Assembly: GCF_014202315.1 (NCBI RefSeq) | Contig: NZ_JACHGN010000009.1 | Location: forward strand, 279,602-343,601 | Length of the DNA stretch: 64,000 bases | Direction: 5' to 3' | From: Thermocatellispora tengchongensis | GTDB taxonomy: Bacteria; Actinomycetota; Actinomycetes; Streptosporangiales; Streptosporangiaceae | Shown: positions 23,744-31,814 of the stretch, in pieces | How positions within the stretch are numbered: position 1 is the stretch's first letter | How the letters are laid out: every line of letters begins with the position of its first letter | The notes under the pieces: model-generated | What the model was told of the DNA's origin: nothing | The model's input: the letters and a program-made list of their open reading frames with translations, nothing else | Database searches by the model: none | Made by a program: the position numbers and the translations under genes

Positions 23744-24406
23744 TCAGGTCCAGCCCGGCTTGACCAGGCCCGACTCGTAGGCGATGACCACGAGCTGGGC
23801 GCGGTCGCGGGCGCGCAGCTTCATCATCGTGCGGCTGACGTGGGTCTTGGCGGTGGCGGGTGACATGAACAGGCGCTGGGCGATCTCCTCGTTGGTCATG
23901 CCGGTGCCGACCAGCGACAGGACCTCGCGCTCGCGTTCGGTCAGCAGGTCCAGCTCGCGGGCGAGCACCGGCTCCTTGGCCCGGGAGGCGAACTCGGCGA
24001 TCAGGCGGCGGGTGACGCTGGGCGACAGCAGCGCCTCGCCCGCCGCGACCACCCGGACCGCCTGGATCAGCTCGGCCGGCTCGGTGTCCTTGACCAGGAA
24101 CCCGCTCGCGCCGCCGCGCAGCGCCTCGAAGACGTACTCGTCCAGCTCGAACGTGGTCAGGATGATGATCCGGACGTCGCGCAGGCCGGGGTCGGCGGCG
24201 ATGCGGCGGGTGGCGGTCAGGCCGTCGGTGCCCGGCATGCGGACGTCCATCAGCACGACGTGGGGGCGGTGCTCGTGGGCCAGCCGCTCGGCCTCGGCGC
24301 CGTCGGCGGCCTCGGCCACCACGCGCATGCCCTCCTGCGCGTCCAGCAGCGCGCGGAACCCGCCGCGTACGAGGGCCTGGTCGTCGGCGAGCACCACGTC
24401 GATCAC
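23744..24406 (-). CDS. NarL/LuxR-type response regulator
   Basis: A 220-residue regulator. The receiver domain has the acidic pocket (LADDQALVRGGF) and the phospho-acceptor Asp in VVLMDVRMPG. The C-terminal LuxR helix-turn-helix is LTEREREVLSLVGTGMTNEE followed by IAQRLFMSPATAKTHVSR. The GTG start overlaps the stop of the upstream kinase gene (GTGA), so the pair is translationally coupled and is surely a cognate two-component system. The target genes and stimulus are not shown by the sequence. Confidence 0.93.
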   Translation of the reverse strand: MIDVVLADDQALVRGGFRALLDAQEGMRVVAEAADGAEAERLAHEHRPHVVLMDVRMPGTDGLTATRRIAADPGLRDVRIIILTTFELDEYVFEALRGGASGFLVKDTEPAELIQAVRVVAAGEALLSPSVTRRLIAEFASRAKEPVLARELDLLTEREREVLSLVGTGMTNEEIAQRLFMSPATAKTHVSRTMMKLRARDRAQLVVIAYESGLVKPGWT

Positions 24407-25521
24407 GCGTTCTCCTCGGGTAGGGGCAGCCGGGCCTCCACCTGGAAGCCCCGGCCGCGGGGACCTGCGGTGAGCGTGCCGCCCAGGGCGGTGGCGCGCT
24501 CGCGCATGCCGGGGATGCCGTTGCCGCCCCCGGCGTCGGCCAGGGAGCCCCGCTCGGGCGAGCCCTCGTCGGTGACGGTCAGCCTCAGCTCCGCCTCGCC
24601 GTAGTGGGTCGCAAGGGTCACCGCCGCGCCCGGCGCGTGCCTGGCCACGTTCGTCAGGCTCTCCTGGATGATCCGGTAGACCGCCCGCTCGACCCCCGGC
24701 GGCAGCGGCCTGACCCGGCCGGTCGTACGCCTGGTGACCGGCAGGCCGGTGCGCTCGACCAGGTCGTCCAGCCGGTCCAGCCCGGCGGTGGGGGAGCGGG
24801 GGGCGCCCTCGCGCAGCACGTTGAGCACCGAGCGCATCTCGCCGAGGACGTCCTTGCTGGCCTGCTTGATGGTGGCCAGCGCCGTACGCGCCTGCTCCGG
24901 ATGGTCGTCGATCAGGTGCAGCGCCGTGGACGCCTGCACGTGGATCAGCGAGATGTTGTGCGCCAGCACGTCGTGCAGCTCCTGCGCCATGGTCAGACGC
25001 TCCTCGCTGGCCTGGCGCCGCTCCTCCTCCTCGGCGACGCGGCGGCGCTCGGCGGCCCGCTCGCGCTGTGCCCGCACGACCTCCGAGATGGTCAGGACGA
25101 CCAGGATCATCGCGCCGACGGCCAGGTTGTGGAAGGCGCCGGGCGAGGCCACCGGCGCCATCCAGGTCATGTAGATCACGATGAACGCGAAGAAGCCCGC
25201 GCTCGTCAGCCAGGCCACCAGCCGGTGCCCGGCGTTGATCGCGGTGTAGAGCATGATGATCGCGCTCAGGAACGGCGGCCCGTACGCGTATCCGGCGACG
25301 ATGTACACGCACGTCACCAGCACCGTGCCCAGCAGCGCCGGCACCGGCCACCGCCTGCGTACCAGCAGCAGGGCCGGGCCGATGAGCAGCAGGGAGATCG
25401 AGAACGCGTCGGGCGGCAGCCGGTCGCCCTGGCCGTTCGAGGCGGACTGGGTGATGCCGAGTTGCAACAGCGCCGCCACCCCGGACGTCACTAGATCGGC
25501 CCGTCCGCACCGCGTCCTCAC
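24403..25521 (-). CDS. NarL-partner sensor histidine kinase (HisKA_3 type)
   Basis: About 372 residues. Four to five TM helices fill the first ~170 residues, followed by a coiled coil (AERRRVAEEEERRQASEERL), the HisKA_3 dimerisation box with phospho-acceptor His in MAQELHDVLAHNIS, and a HATPase domain (YRIIQESLTNVARHAPGA and GNGIPGMRERA). There is no extracellular sensing domain, so it probably senses within the membrane. The start is uncertain: GTG at 25521 is used here, with GTG at 25491 the alternative; neither has a good ribosome site. Confidence 0.88.
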   Translation of the reverse strand: MRTRCGRADLVTSGVAALLQLGITQSASNGQGDRLPPDAFSISLLLIGPALLLVRRRWPVPALLGTVLVTCVYIVAGYAYGPPFLSAIIMLYTAINAGHRLVAWLTSAGFFAFIVIYMTWMAPVASPGAFHNLAVGAMILVVLTISEVVRAQRERAAERRRVAEEEERRQASEERLTMAQELHDVLAHNISLIHVQASTALHLIDDHPEQARTALATIKQASKDVLGEMRSVLNVLREGAPRSPTAGLDRLDDLVERTGLPVTRRTTGRVRPLPPGVERAVYRIIQESLTNVARHAPGAAVTLATHYGEAELRLTVTDEGSPERGSLADAGGGNGIPGMRERATALGGTLTAGPRGRGFQVEARLPLPEENA

Positions 25522-25675
25522 GGGAGGAAACCGTATGCCACGCCGCCCGCGCCCGCGTCGTCCCCCCGGCGCATCCGCGCGTACCCCTGCCGGTGTACGC
25601 CGCGGCGCACGCCCGGCTGTTGAGAAGGTCAACTCGATGAGTCATGCTGGGATGATCGAGTGCCGGGAGGTCGCG

Positions 25676-27481
25676 ATGACGATGACCACGGGGAACTCCA
25701 TGAGGCGCGCCCGCCTCACGCTCGCCGCGTTCGCGACGGCCGTCCTGGGCGCGTCGCTGCTGGTCCCGCCCGCGTACGCGCGGCCGGGGCCCGCGCCCGA
25801 GCCGGTCAAGGCGCCGGTCGCCGAGGGCTACGGCGGCGCGGTCGCCACCGTCGACCTCGACGCGAGCAAGGTGGCCGTCGAGGTGCTGCGCCGCGGCGGC
25901 AACGCCATCGACGCCGCCGTCGCCGCCGCGGCCACCCTGGGCGTGACCGAGCCCTACTCCGCGGGCCTGGCCGGGGGCGGCTTCCTGGTCTACTACGACG
26001 CCGAGCGGCGCAAGGTGTTCACCATCGACGGCCGCGAGAAGGCCCCGGCCGCGATGACCGAGACCTCCCTCCAGGAGAACGGCGCCGCGATCCCGTTCGA
26101 CGAGGCCGTCACCAGCGGGCTGTCCGCCGGGGTGCCGGGCAGCGTCGCGCAGTGGGAGCTCGCGCTGCGCCGGTTCGGCACGCTGAGCCTGAAGCAGGCG
26201 CTGCGCCCGGCCGCCGAGGTGGCCGAGCGCGGGTTCACCGTCGATCAGACCTTCCACGACCAGACCGCCGCCAACGCCGCCCGGTTCAAGGACATCTCCT
26301 CCACGGCCGCGCTGTTCCTGCCCGGGGGCGCGCCCCCGCCGGTCGGCTCGACCTTCCGCAACCCCGACCTCGCCCGTACCTACCGCGAGCTGGGCAGGCG
26401 CGGCCCGTCCTGGCTCTACGGCGGCAGGCTGGGCGAGGAGGTCGTGGCCACGGTCAAACGCCCGCCGGTCGCGCCCGGCGCCACCCGCAACGTCAGGCCC
26501 GGCCTGATGAGCCTGGACGACCTGCGCGCCTACCGCGCGGTCGAGCGCCCGCCGGCCAAGGTCGGCTACCGCGGCCTCGACGTCTACGGCATGGCGCCGC
26601 CGTCCTCCGGCGGGTCCACCGTCGGCGAGGCGCTGAACATCATCGACGCGCTGCCCGACCCCGGCCTGCACGAGTACCTTGAGGCGTCCAGGCTGGCCTT
26701 CGCCGACCGGGGCAAGTACGTCGGCGACCCCCGCTACGTGGACGTGCCGCTGCGCGAGCTGCTGTCCGACGGGTTCGCCAAGGAGCGGGCCTGCCTGGTC
26801 GGCGAGCGCGCGATGCCCCACCCGGCCGCGCCCGGCTCGCCCGACGGCGACTACGCCCCCTGCGCCGCCACCCCGCCGCCGTCCTCGCCCGAGGCCGGCC
26901 CGGCGAAGGAGGGCCCCGAGACCACCCACCTCGTCGTGGCCGACCGCTGGGGCAACGTGGTGGCCTACAACATCACCATCGAGTCCACCGGCGGCAACGG
27001 CATCGTGGTGCCGGGGCGTGGCTTCCTGCTCAACAACGAGCTGACCGACTTCACCTTCGGCCCCGCCCCCGGTGACCCCAACCTGCCCGCGCCGGGCAAG
27101 CGCCCGCGCTCGTCCATGGCCCCGACGCTGGTCTTCGACGACGGCCGGCCGGTGCTGGCGGTCGGCTCCCCGGGCGGCTCGACGATCATCACGACGGTGC
27201 TGCAGATCCTGGTCAACCGCTACGAGTTCGGCATGCCGCTCCCCGAGGCCCTGGCCGCGCCCCGCGCCACCCAGCGCAACACCGCGCAGACCCAGGCGGA
27301 GCAGGGCTTCCTGAACCGGTACGGCGCGGAGCTGACGGCCCTGGGGCACCAGTTCGCGCCGATCGCGGAGATCGGCGCGGCCACCGCGCTGGAGTTCCTG
27401 GGCGGTGGCAAGGTGCAGGCGGTCGCCGAACCGGTCCGGCGCGGGGGCGGCAGCGCCCTGGTGGTCGCTCCGGCGAAGTGA
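25676..27481 (+). CDS. ggt: Gamma-glutamyltransferase, secreted
   Basis: A 601-residue Ntn-hydrolase that cleaves and transfers gamma-glutamyl groups, e.g. from glutathione or other thiols. A signal peptide ends near AYARPG (residue ~38). The precursor should self-cleave before Thr416 (ETTHLVVADRWGN), which becomes the nucleophile. The large-subunit part has AGLAGGGFLVYYD and the small-subunit oxyanion loop GSPGGST. The ATG at 25676 follows GGGAGG. It is divergent from the two-component pair and ends base-to-base with the convergent monooxygenase gene (stops at 27481 and 27482, no gap). Confidence 0.93.
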   Translation: MTMTTGNSMRRARLTLAAFATAVLGASLLVPPAYARPGPAPEPVKAPVAEGYGGAVATVDLDASKVAVEVLRRGGNAIDAAVAAAATLGVTEPYSAGLAGGGFLVYYDAERRKVFTIDGREKAPAAMTETSLQENGAAIPFDEAVTSGLSAGVPGSVAQWELALRRFGTLSLKQALRPAAEVAERGFTVDQTFHDQTAANAARFKDISSTAALFLPGGAPPPVGSTFRNPDLARTYRELGRRGPSWLYGGRLGEEVVATVKRPPVAPGATRNVRPGLMSLDDLRAYRAVERPPAKVGYRGLDVYGMAPPSSGGSTVGEALNIIDALPDPGLHEYLEASRLAFADRGKYVGDPRYVDVPLRELLSDGFAKERACLVGERAMPHPAAPGSPDGDYAPCAATPPPSSPEAGPAKEGPETTHLVVADRWGNVVAYNITIESTGGNGIVVPGRGFLLNNELTDFTFGPAPGDPNLPAPGKRPRSSMAPTLVFDDGRPVLAVGSPGGSTIITTVLQILVNRYEFGMPLPEALAAPRATQRNTAQTQAEQGFLNRYGAELTALGHQFAPIAEIGAATALEFLGGGKVQAVAEPVRRGGGSALVVAPAK

Positions 27482-28942
27482 TCAGTAGATCAGCTCGTAC
27501 GCGGTGCGCCGGGCGTGCCGCGTACGGGCCCAGTACTCGAAGGTGAAACCGGGCCAGATCGTGCGGTTCACGCCGTGCGCGTCCAGGTACCAGCTATCGC
27601 AGCCGCCCTCGGACCACACCCGCCTGCCCAGCCGCCGCTGGAGCCCCCGGTTGAACTCCCGCTGCGCCTCCGCCCGCACGTCCAGGCCACGGGCCCCGGT
27701 GCGCGACAGCAGGCGCAGGCAGTCCATGACGTACCGGACCTGGGCCTCGATCATGAACACCACCGAGGTGTGCGCCAGCCCCGTGTTCGGCCCGAGCAGG
27801 AAGAACAGGTTCGGGAACCCGGCCGTGGCGACCCCGAGGTACGCCTCCACACCGTCCCGCCACGCGTCGGCGAGCGTGAGCCCCTTCCTGCCGGTGATCC
27901 GCCACTCCTGGAGCGCGTCCACCACCTTGAACCCGGTGCCGTAGACGATCGCGTCCACCTCGCGCTCCCGCCCGGTGGCGTCCACGATCGCGGTCTCGGT
28001 GATCCGGGTCAGCGGGTCGGTCACCAGCTCCACGTTGTCGCGGCAGAGCGCGGGGTAGTAGTCGTCGGCCAGCAGGATGCGCTTGCAGCCGATGGTGTAG
28101 TCCGGGGTCAGCTTGGCGCGCAGCTCCGGATCGGGCACCTGCCGCCGCAGGTGGCGCAGCGCGGCCTCCTGGTGCCCCCGCATCAGCCGCGGGTGCACCG
28201 CGAACCCGAGCGCCCGCGTCTCCAGCAACCAGTACACGGCGCCGCGGAGGGCACGCCGGGCGGGCGGGAAGGCACGCAGGGTGCGCCGCAGCCCGTCGGG
28301 GATCTCGACGTCGGGCTTGGACTGCACCCACGGCGGCGTGCGCTGCACCACGTACAGCCGCTCCACCCGCTCCGCGATCCGCGGCACGAACTGCGCCGCC
28401 GAGGCCCCGGTCCCGATCACGGCCACGCGCTTGCCGGTCAGATCGTAGGAGTGGTCCCACTCGGCCGAGTGCCACGAGGCCCCGCGAAACCCCTCTCTCC
28501 CCACTATCCCCGGAAATTTCGGCACATGCAGGGCCCCCATCCCCGACACCACGGCGTGCGCCCGCAGCGTCTCCCCGTCCGAGGTCGAGACCGCCCACCG
28601 CACCGCCTCATCGTCGTACTCCAGCCCCACGACCCGCTTCCCGAACCGGAGATGCGGCCCCAGCCCGTACGCGTCCGCACACCGCCGCAGGTAGTCCAAG
28701 ATCTCCGCATGCGGCGCGAACAACCGAGTCCACCCGGGGTTGAGCGCGAAGGAGAAGGAGTAGAGCGGCGAGGGCACATCACAGGCGCACCCGGGATAGG
28801 TGTTGTCCCGCCAGGTCCCGCCGAGATCGTCCGCCTGCTCCAGGATCACGAAGTCGTGGTAGCCGGCCTCCTTGAGCTTGATCCCCATACACAACCCGGC
28901 GAACCCCGCCCCAATCACCACGATCCCCGGCACCGGCGCCAC
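27482..28942 (-). CDS. Flavin-containing Baeyer-Villiger-type monooxygenase
   Basis: A 486-residue class B flavoprotein monooxygenase. The FAD Rossmann motif is VVIGAGFAGLCMGIKL, the NADPH motif is VAVIGTGASAAQFVP, and the Baeyer-Villiger fingerprint FxGxxxHxxxW appears as FRGASWHSAEW. GTWRDNTYPGCACDVPS is typical of cyclohexanone/phenylacetone-type enzymes. The enzyme would insert oxygen into a ketone with NADPH and O2; the substrate is unknown. The GTG start has only a weak upstream GGGATCGAG. An inverted repeat 14 bp upstream may be its operator. Confidence 0.87.
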   Translation of the reverse strand: MAPVPGIVVIGAGFAGLCMGIKLKEAGYHDFVILEQADDLGGTWRDNTYPGCACDVPSPLYSFSFALNPGWTRLFAPHAEILDYLRRCADAYGLGPHLRFGKRVVGLEYDDEAVRWAVSTSDGETLRAHAVVSGMGALHVPKFPGIVGREGFRGASWHSAEWDHSYDLTGKRVAVIGTGASAAQFVPRIAERVERLYVVQRTPPWVQSKPDVEIPDGLRRTLRAFPPARRALRGAVYWLLETRALGFAVHPRLMRGHQEAALRHLRRQVPDPELRAKLTPDYTIGCKRILLADDYYPALCRDNVELVTDPLTRITETAIVDATGREREVDAIVYGTGFKVVDALQEWRITGRKGLTLADAWRDGVEAYLGVATAGFPNLFFLLGPNTGLAHTSVVFMIEAQVRYVMDCLRLLSRTGARGLDVRAEAQREFNRGLQRRLGRRVWSEGGCDSWYLDAHGVNRTIWPGFTFEYWARTRHARRTAYELIY

Positions 28943-28955
28943 CTCGATCCCCTGT

Positions 28956-28974
28956 ATTGGATTCGCGGTCCAAT
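28956..28974 (-). promoter_or_regulatory. Inverted-repeat operator upstream of the monooxygenase gene
   Basis: ATTGGA (28956-28961), a 7-bp spacer and TCCAAT (28969-28974). The overlapping CGCGGTCCA is repeated at 28992-29000, 27 bp away. The size fits a TetR- or MarR-type site; no such regulator gene is adjacent. Confidence 0.35.
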
Positions 28975-29097
28975 GTAGTGACCGGCCCTTGCGCGGTCCA
29001 TAGTTGTGCAGCGTAATACCGACCGGTTGGAATGCAACGGCCCCAGGCCCGGCCCCCCCGCCACAGCCCAGCCCGACCCCACCAAGCCGAACGCGTG

Positions 29098-29175
29098 CCC
29101 GGCCCTACCCGGCCTCACCCGGCCCTACCCGGCCTCACCCGGCCCTACCCGGCCTCACCCGGCCTCACCCGGCCC
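29098..29175 (+). repeat. 10-bp tandem array
   Basis: Seven full 10-bp units, alternating CCCGGCCCTA and CCCGGCCTCA (29098-29167), then a partial eighth. The near-perfect copies indicate recent slippage. Spacers are absent, so this is not CRISPR. Confidence 0.8.
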
Positions 29176-29184
29176 CTCTCGGGT

Positions 29185-29288
29185 GTGTCCGGGCAACGGT
29201 GAATCTTCCGCAAAGCGGGATGGTGGTGGATGCCAGAGCCTGTGGAAACGCGACCCCCTCCCGCCATCTCCGCGCGAACGGGGACACA
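29185..29288 (+). repeat. Dispersed ~103-bp intergenic element, copy 3
   Basis: Begins GTGTCCGGGCAACGGTGAAT and ends GGGGACACA. It shares the CGGGATGG, GTGGATGCC, AACGCGAC and CGCGAACG blocks with the other copies. It is in the same orientation as copy 4, 39 bp away. Confidence 0.75.
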
Positions 29289-29327
29289 CCCCCCTCTCCG
29301 GCGACGGGCGAAGACTCCCCCCGGGGA

Positions 29328-29431
29328 GTATCCGGGCAACGGTGGATCTTGCGCCCGACGGGATGGGGGTGGATGCCGGAACTTTCGGAAACGCGACGCC
29401 CTCCGGCCGCCTCCTCCCGAACGGTGACACA
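29328..29431 (+). repeat. Dispersed ~103-bp intergenic element, copy 4
   Basis: Begins GTATCCGGGCAACGGTGGAT (one change in the terminal repeat) and ends CGGTGACACA. Its CGGAAACGCGACGCCCTCC block is close to copy 2 in island 1, showing that the two islands share a family, not chance similarity. Confidence 0.75.
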
Positions 29432-29516
29432 CCTCCCCCCGCACACCCCGCCCAGAGCAGGTGGTGGCGAGCGGCGCTTGGCGGCGATGAGCGGTGGTGC
29501 CACCTGAGGTGCCTGG

Positions 29517-29608
29517 CGGTGATGGGGATGGTGCCGGGGGGTGCGTGGCGGTGATGGGGATGGTGCCGGGGGGTGCGTGGCGGTGATGGGGGTGGTGCCG
29601 GGCCGGGG
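29517..29608 (+). repeat. 32-bp G-rich tandem repeat
   Basis: Units of the type GATGGGGATGGTGCCGGGGG start at 29521, 29553 and 29585, an exact 32-bp period; the third is slightly diverged and truncated. A related decayed unit may precede them. Confidence 0.7.
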
Positions 29609-29901
29609 TGTGCGGCGGTGGTCAAGCCTGCCGGTCTGGCGCCGATCACCACGACCGGTGCTCCTGCGCCGCTTGCGGTGCACTGCTCAGCCCGTGAACG
29701 GCGCGCGACGGCGGTGGGGTGCATGTGCGGGGGCGGGAGGGCGGGGGGAGATCCCGGATGCGCGGGGAGCGCCGCGGCGGGGGCGCGGCGGCGCTGGGGG
29801 GAGGGGGTGTTGGGCGGGCAGAGTGGGGCTGCCGGCCCCCGGAAGGGCGCCGCCGGGGGGAGCGGCGTCGTCCGGTGGTGGGGCGAGGTGCGGGCCGGCC
29901 T

Positions 29902-30072
29902 CTAGCGGAGCAGGAGGTAGGCGGCGACCGCCACGATCGCGACGAGGACCACCGCGATGGTGATCGGCAGGGCGTAGGAGCGCTTCTGCTCGGCGGCGGC
30001 CTGCTCGTTCTGCTGGGCGAAGGCCTTGAACTGCTGGGTGTTGCCCGCCGGGTCGATCTGGTGTTCAGACAT
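29902..30072 (-). CDS. Small single-TM protein, uncharacterised
   Basis: A 56-residue protein: a hydrophilic Gln/Ala-rich N-terminal half (QFKAFAQQNEQAAAEQKRS) and one C-terminal TM helix (LPITIAVVLVAIVAVAAYLLL) ending in Arg, so it looks tail-anchored. There is no strong ribosome site before the ATG at 30072. It is divergent from the SURF1 gene, 112 bp away, which hints at a respiratory or membrane role, but no function can be assigned. Confidence 0.6.
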   Translation of the reverse strand: MSEHQIDPAGNTQQFKAFAQQNEQAAAEQKRSYALPITIAVVLVAIVAVAAYLLLR

Positions 30073-30184
30073 GGTGACGACTCTAACGAGTCCCGATCTG
30101 TCCCCGACACCTCTTTGTCCTATTTGAAGGGTGACGGGTATGGCCGGGGAAGGGACCGCGCCACCGGGCGGATAGCGTGGAGGC

Positions 30185-31048
30185 ATGCTGCGGACCGTGT
30201 TCTCGCCCCGGCTGGTCGCCCTGCACCTGCTGCTCGTCGTGGTGCTGGTGTCCTTCGGGCTGCTCGGGCGGTGGCAGCTCGGCGTGTTCGAGGACTCCGG
30301 GCGGCCACGGGTCGCCGCCGACCCGGCACCGGTCGCGGTGAGCACCCTGACCCAGGCCGGGCGGCACATGACCACCGACGCGGTGAGCCGCCGGGTGACC
30401 GCCGAGGGCACCTACGACCTCGGCAGGCAGCTCCTCGTCGCCGGCCGCGACGGCGGGTTCTGGGTGCTGGCCCCGCTCGACCTCGGCGACGGCACCGCGA
30501 TCCCGGTGGTGCGCGGCCGGATCACCGACGCCGCCGACCCCGCCGCCAAGGCGGCGCCGCAGGGCAAGGTCACGGTCACGGGCAGGCTGCGGCCCTCAGA
30601 GCAGGTGGACGGCGTGCCGCGGCGCGTGCGCTCGCTCCCCGAGGGGCAGGTGCTCACGGTGTCCACGGCGGAGCTGATCAACGTGTGGTCCGGGCTGCGG
30701 CTGCGCGACGGCTACGTGGTGGCCACCGGGCAGAACCCGCCCGACGCCGCGCCGCTCACGCCCGTACACGTCGATCCGCCGACCGTGCCCGGGGGGTTCA
30801 CCTGGCGCAACCTCGCCTACGCCGCACAGTGGTGGATCTTCGCGGCGTTCGCGGTGTTCATGTGGTTCCACTTCGTGCGCGACGCGGTCACGACCGCTCG
30901 CGCCGGCCGGAACGAGCCGGAAGGCGGCTCGAAAGGCGGTCTCGACGGCGGCTCCGGGGGCGGCTCGGAAGGCGGCCCAGGAGCCGGCGAGCCCGAGCAG
31001 TCGCCGGCGCCGGATAACGTAGCCCTGTCCCCATCCCAGACGAGGTAA
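30185..31048 (+). CDS. SURF1 family protein (cytochrome oxidase assembly)
   Basis: A 287-residue protein with the SURF1 plan: an N-terminal TM (residues about 10-30, ending GLLGRWQL), a conserved exported domain (GRQLLVAGRDGGFWVLAPL, then VVRGRI), and a C-terminal TM around NLAYAAQWWIFAAFAVFMW. SURF1 proteins help assemble haem a into aa3-type terminal oxidase. The C-terminal ~45 residues after the TM are an unusual Gly/Ser/Glu/Pro-rich cytosolic tail. It is followed 7 bp later by a DUF3817 gene, a common actinobacterial pairing. Confidence 0.87.
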   Translation: MLRTVFSPRLVALHLLLVVVLVSFGLLGRWQLGVFEDSGRPRVAADPAPVAVSTLTQAGRHMTTDAVSRRVTAEGTYDLGRQLLVAGRDGGFWVLAPLDLGDGTAIPVVRGRITDAADPAAKAAPQGKVTVTGRLRPSEQVDGVPRRVRSLPEGQVLTVSTAELINVWSGLRLRDGYVVATGQNPPDAAPLTPVHVDPPTVPGGFTWRNLAYAAQWWIFAAFAVFMWFHFVRDAVTTARAGRNEPEGGSKGGLDGGSGGGSEGGPGAGEPEQSPAPDNVALSPSQTR

Positions 31049-31055
31049 GTCAACC

Positions 31056-31388
31056 GTGGAATCCGCTCTGAAGCCCTTCCGGGTGCTCGCCTACATCGTG
31101 GGCGTCATGCTGCTGCTGCTCATCGTCGGCATGGTGCTCAGGTACGGCTTCGACATCCCCGAGCCGGGGTCGATCATCTCGCCGACCCACGGGTTCCTCT
31201 ACATGATCTATCTGGTCGCCGCGCTCAACCTCGGCCTCAAGGCCCGCTGGACGTGGCCGTACACGCTGGGCGTGCTGCTGGCGGGCACGGTGCCGTTCCT
31301 GTCGTTCTTCATCGAGCGCAAGGTCACCCAGCGCGTGCGCGACCAGATCGCCGCCCAGCAGGGCGAGGGCCAGACCGCCCCGGCCTGA
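31056..31388 (+). CDS. DUF3817 integral membrane protein
   Basis: A 110-residue membrane protein with three TM helices. ALKPFRVLAYIVGVMLLLL, the SPTHGFLYMIYLVAALNL helix with its conserved PxHG turn, and the C-terminal GTVPFLSFFIERKV are typical of DUF3817. The function is unknown. The GTG start sits 7 bp after the SURF1 stop, with a GAGGTAAG-type site, so the two are co-transcribed. Confidence 0.82.
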   Translation: MESALKPFRVLAYIVGVMLLLLIVGMVLRYGFDIPEPGSIISPTHGFLYMIYLVAALNLGLKARWTWPYTLGVLLAGTVPFLSFFIERKVTQRVRDQIAAQQGEGQTAPA

Positions 31389-31409
31389 CCGTTCGCCCCG
31401 CCCCGCGGG

Positions 31410-31604
31410 TCAGCGGCCGATCCCGCGGCGCCGCACCCGCTTCAGGCGCTTGCGCTGCGACTCGTCGAGCATGAAGTACGCCACCACCGGCGCACCCAGC
31501 ACGCCGAGCACGATCAGCCAGGAGAGGAGCGACGGGATCGGGAGCAGCAGGGCGACCACGGAAACGACAGCCGCGCCGATGTAGTACTTGCCGAGTGGCG
31601 ACAT
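31410..31604 (-). CDS. Small two-TM membrane protein, uncharacterised
   Basis: A 64-residue protein with two TM helices (YYIGAAVVSVVALLLPI and LLSWLIVLGVLGAPVVAYFM) and a strongly basic C-terminal tail (SQRKRLKRVRRRGIGR). The ATG at 31604 follows GAAAGG. It converges on the DUF3817 gene with 21 bp between. No family was recognised. Confidence 0.6.
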   Translation of the reverse strand: MSPLGKYYIGAAVVSVVALLLPIPSLLSWLIVLGVLGAPVVAYFMLDESQRKRLKRVRRRGIGR

Positions 31605-31814
31605 GGTGGGGCCTTTCGTCCTACGGAGCACGCGCCCCGTACGGTCATTCTGCGTCGCCAGGAGAACGCGCGAGCACCCGCTCCCGGTTCCATGTCCTGT
31701 CCCGGCCCGTCATGGCGGGGGTGGTGAGCGGGGTCTCGTGCGGGGCGTTCTCCGGGGTTGGGGTGCTTGGTGGGGTTGGTCGGCTTGGTCTGGGCGGCGG
31801 GTTCTGGTTGCGCG

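Larger units (their letters stand above)
28943..29901. other. Gene-free, repeat-rich intergenic island 2
   Basis: No protein-coding frame could be supported. From left to right: the monooxygenase promoter region, a 10-bp-unit tandem array (29098-29175), two direct copies of the ~103-bp dispersed element (29185-29288, 29328-29431), a 32-bp tandem repeat (29517-29608) and a G-rich stretch (29720-29880). The composition and element content mirror island 1. Confidence 0.8.

Noticed and set aside
24407-27349. Large minus-strand frame extending the NarL regulator upstream
   Set aside because: It is antisense to ggt and out of frame with the histidine kinase; the regulator starts at a GTGA overlap at 24406.
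29098-29175. Possible CRISPR array
   Set aside because: The units are contiguous 10-mers without spacers, and no cas genes are present in the window.
29004-29880. Several frames in island 2
   Set aside because: They translate tandem repeats and the dispersed element in different frames; the same element read in other copies gives unrelated frames.
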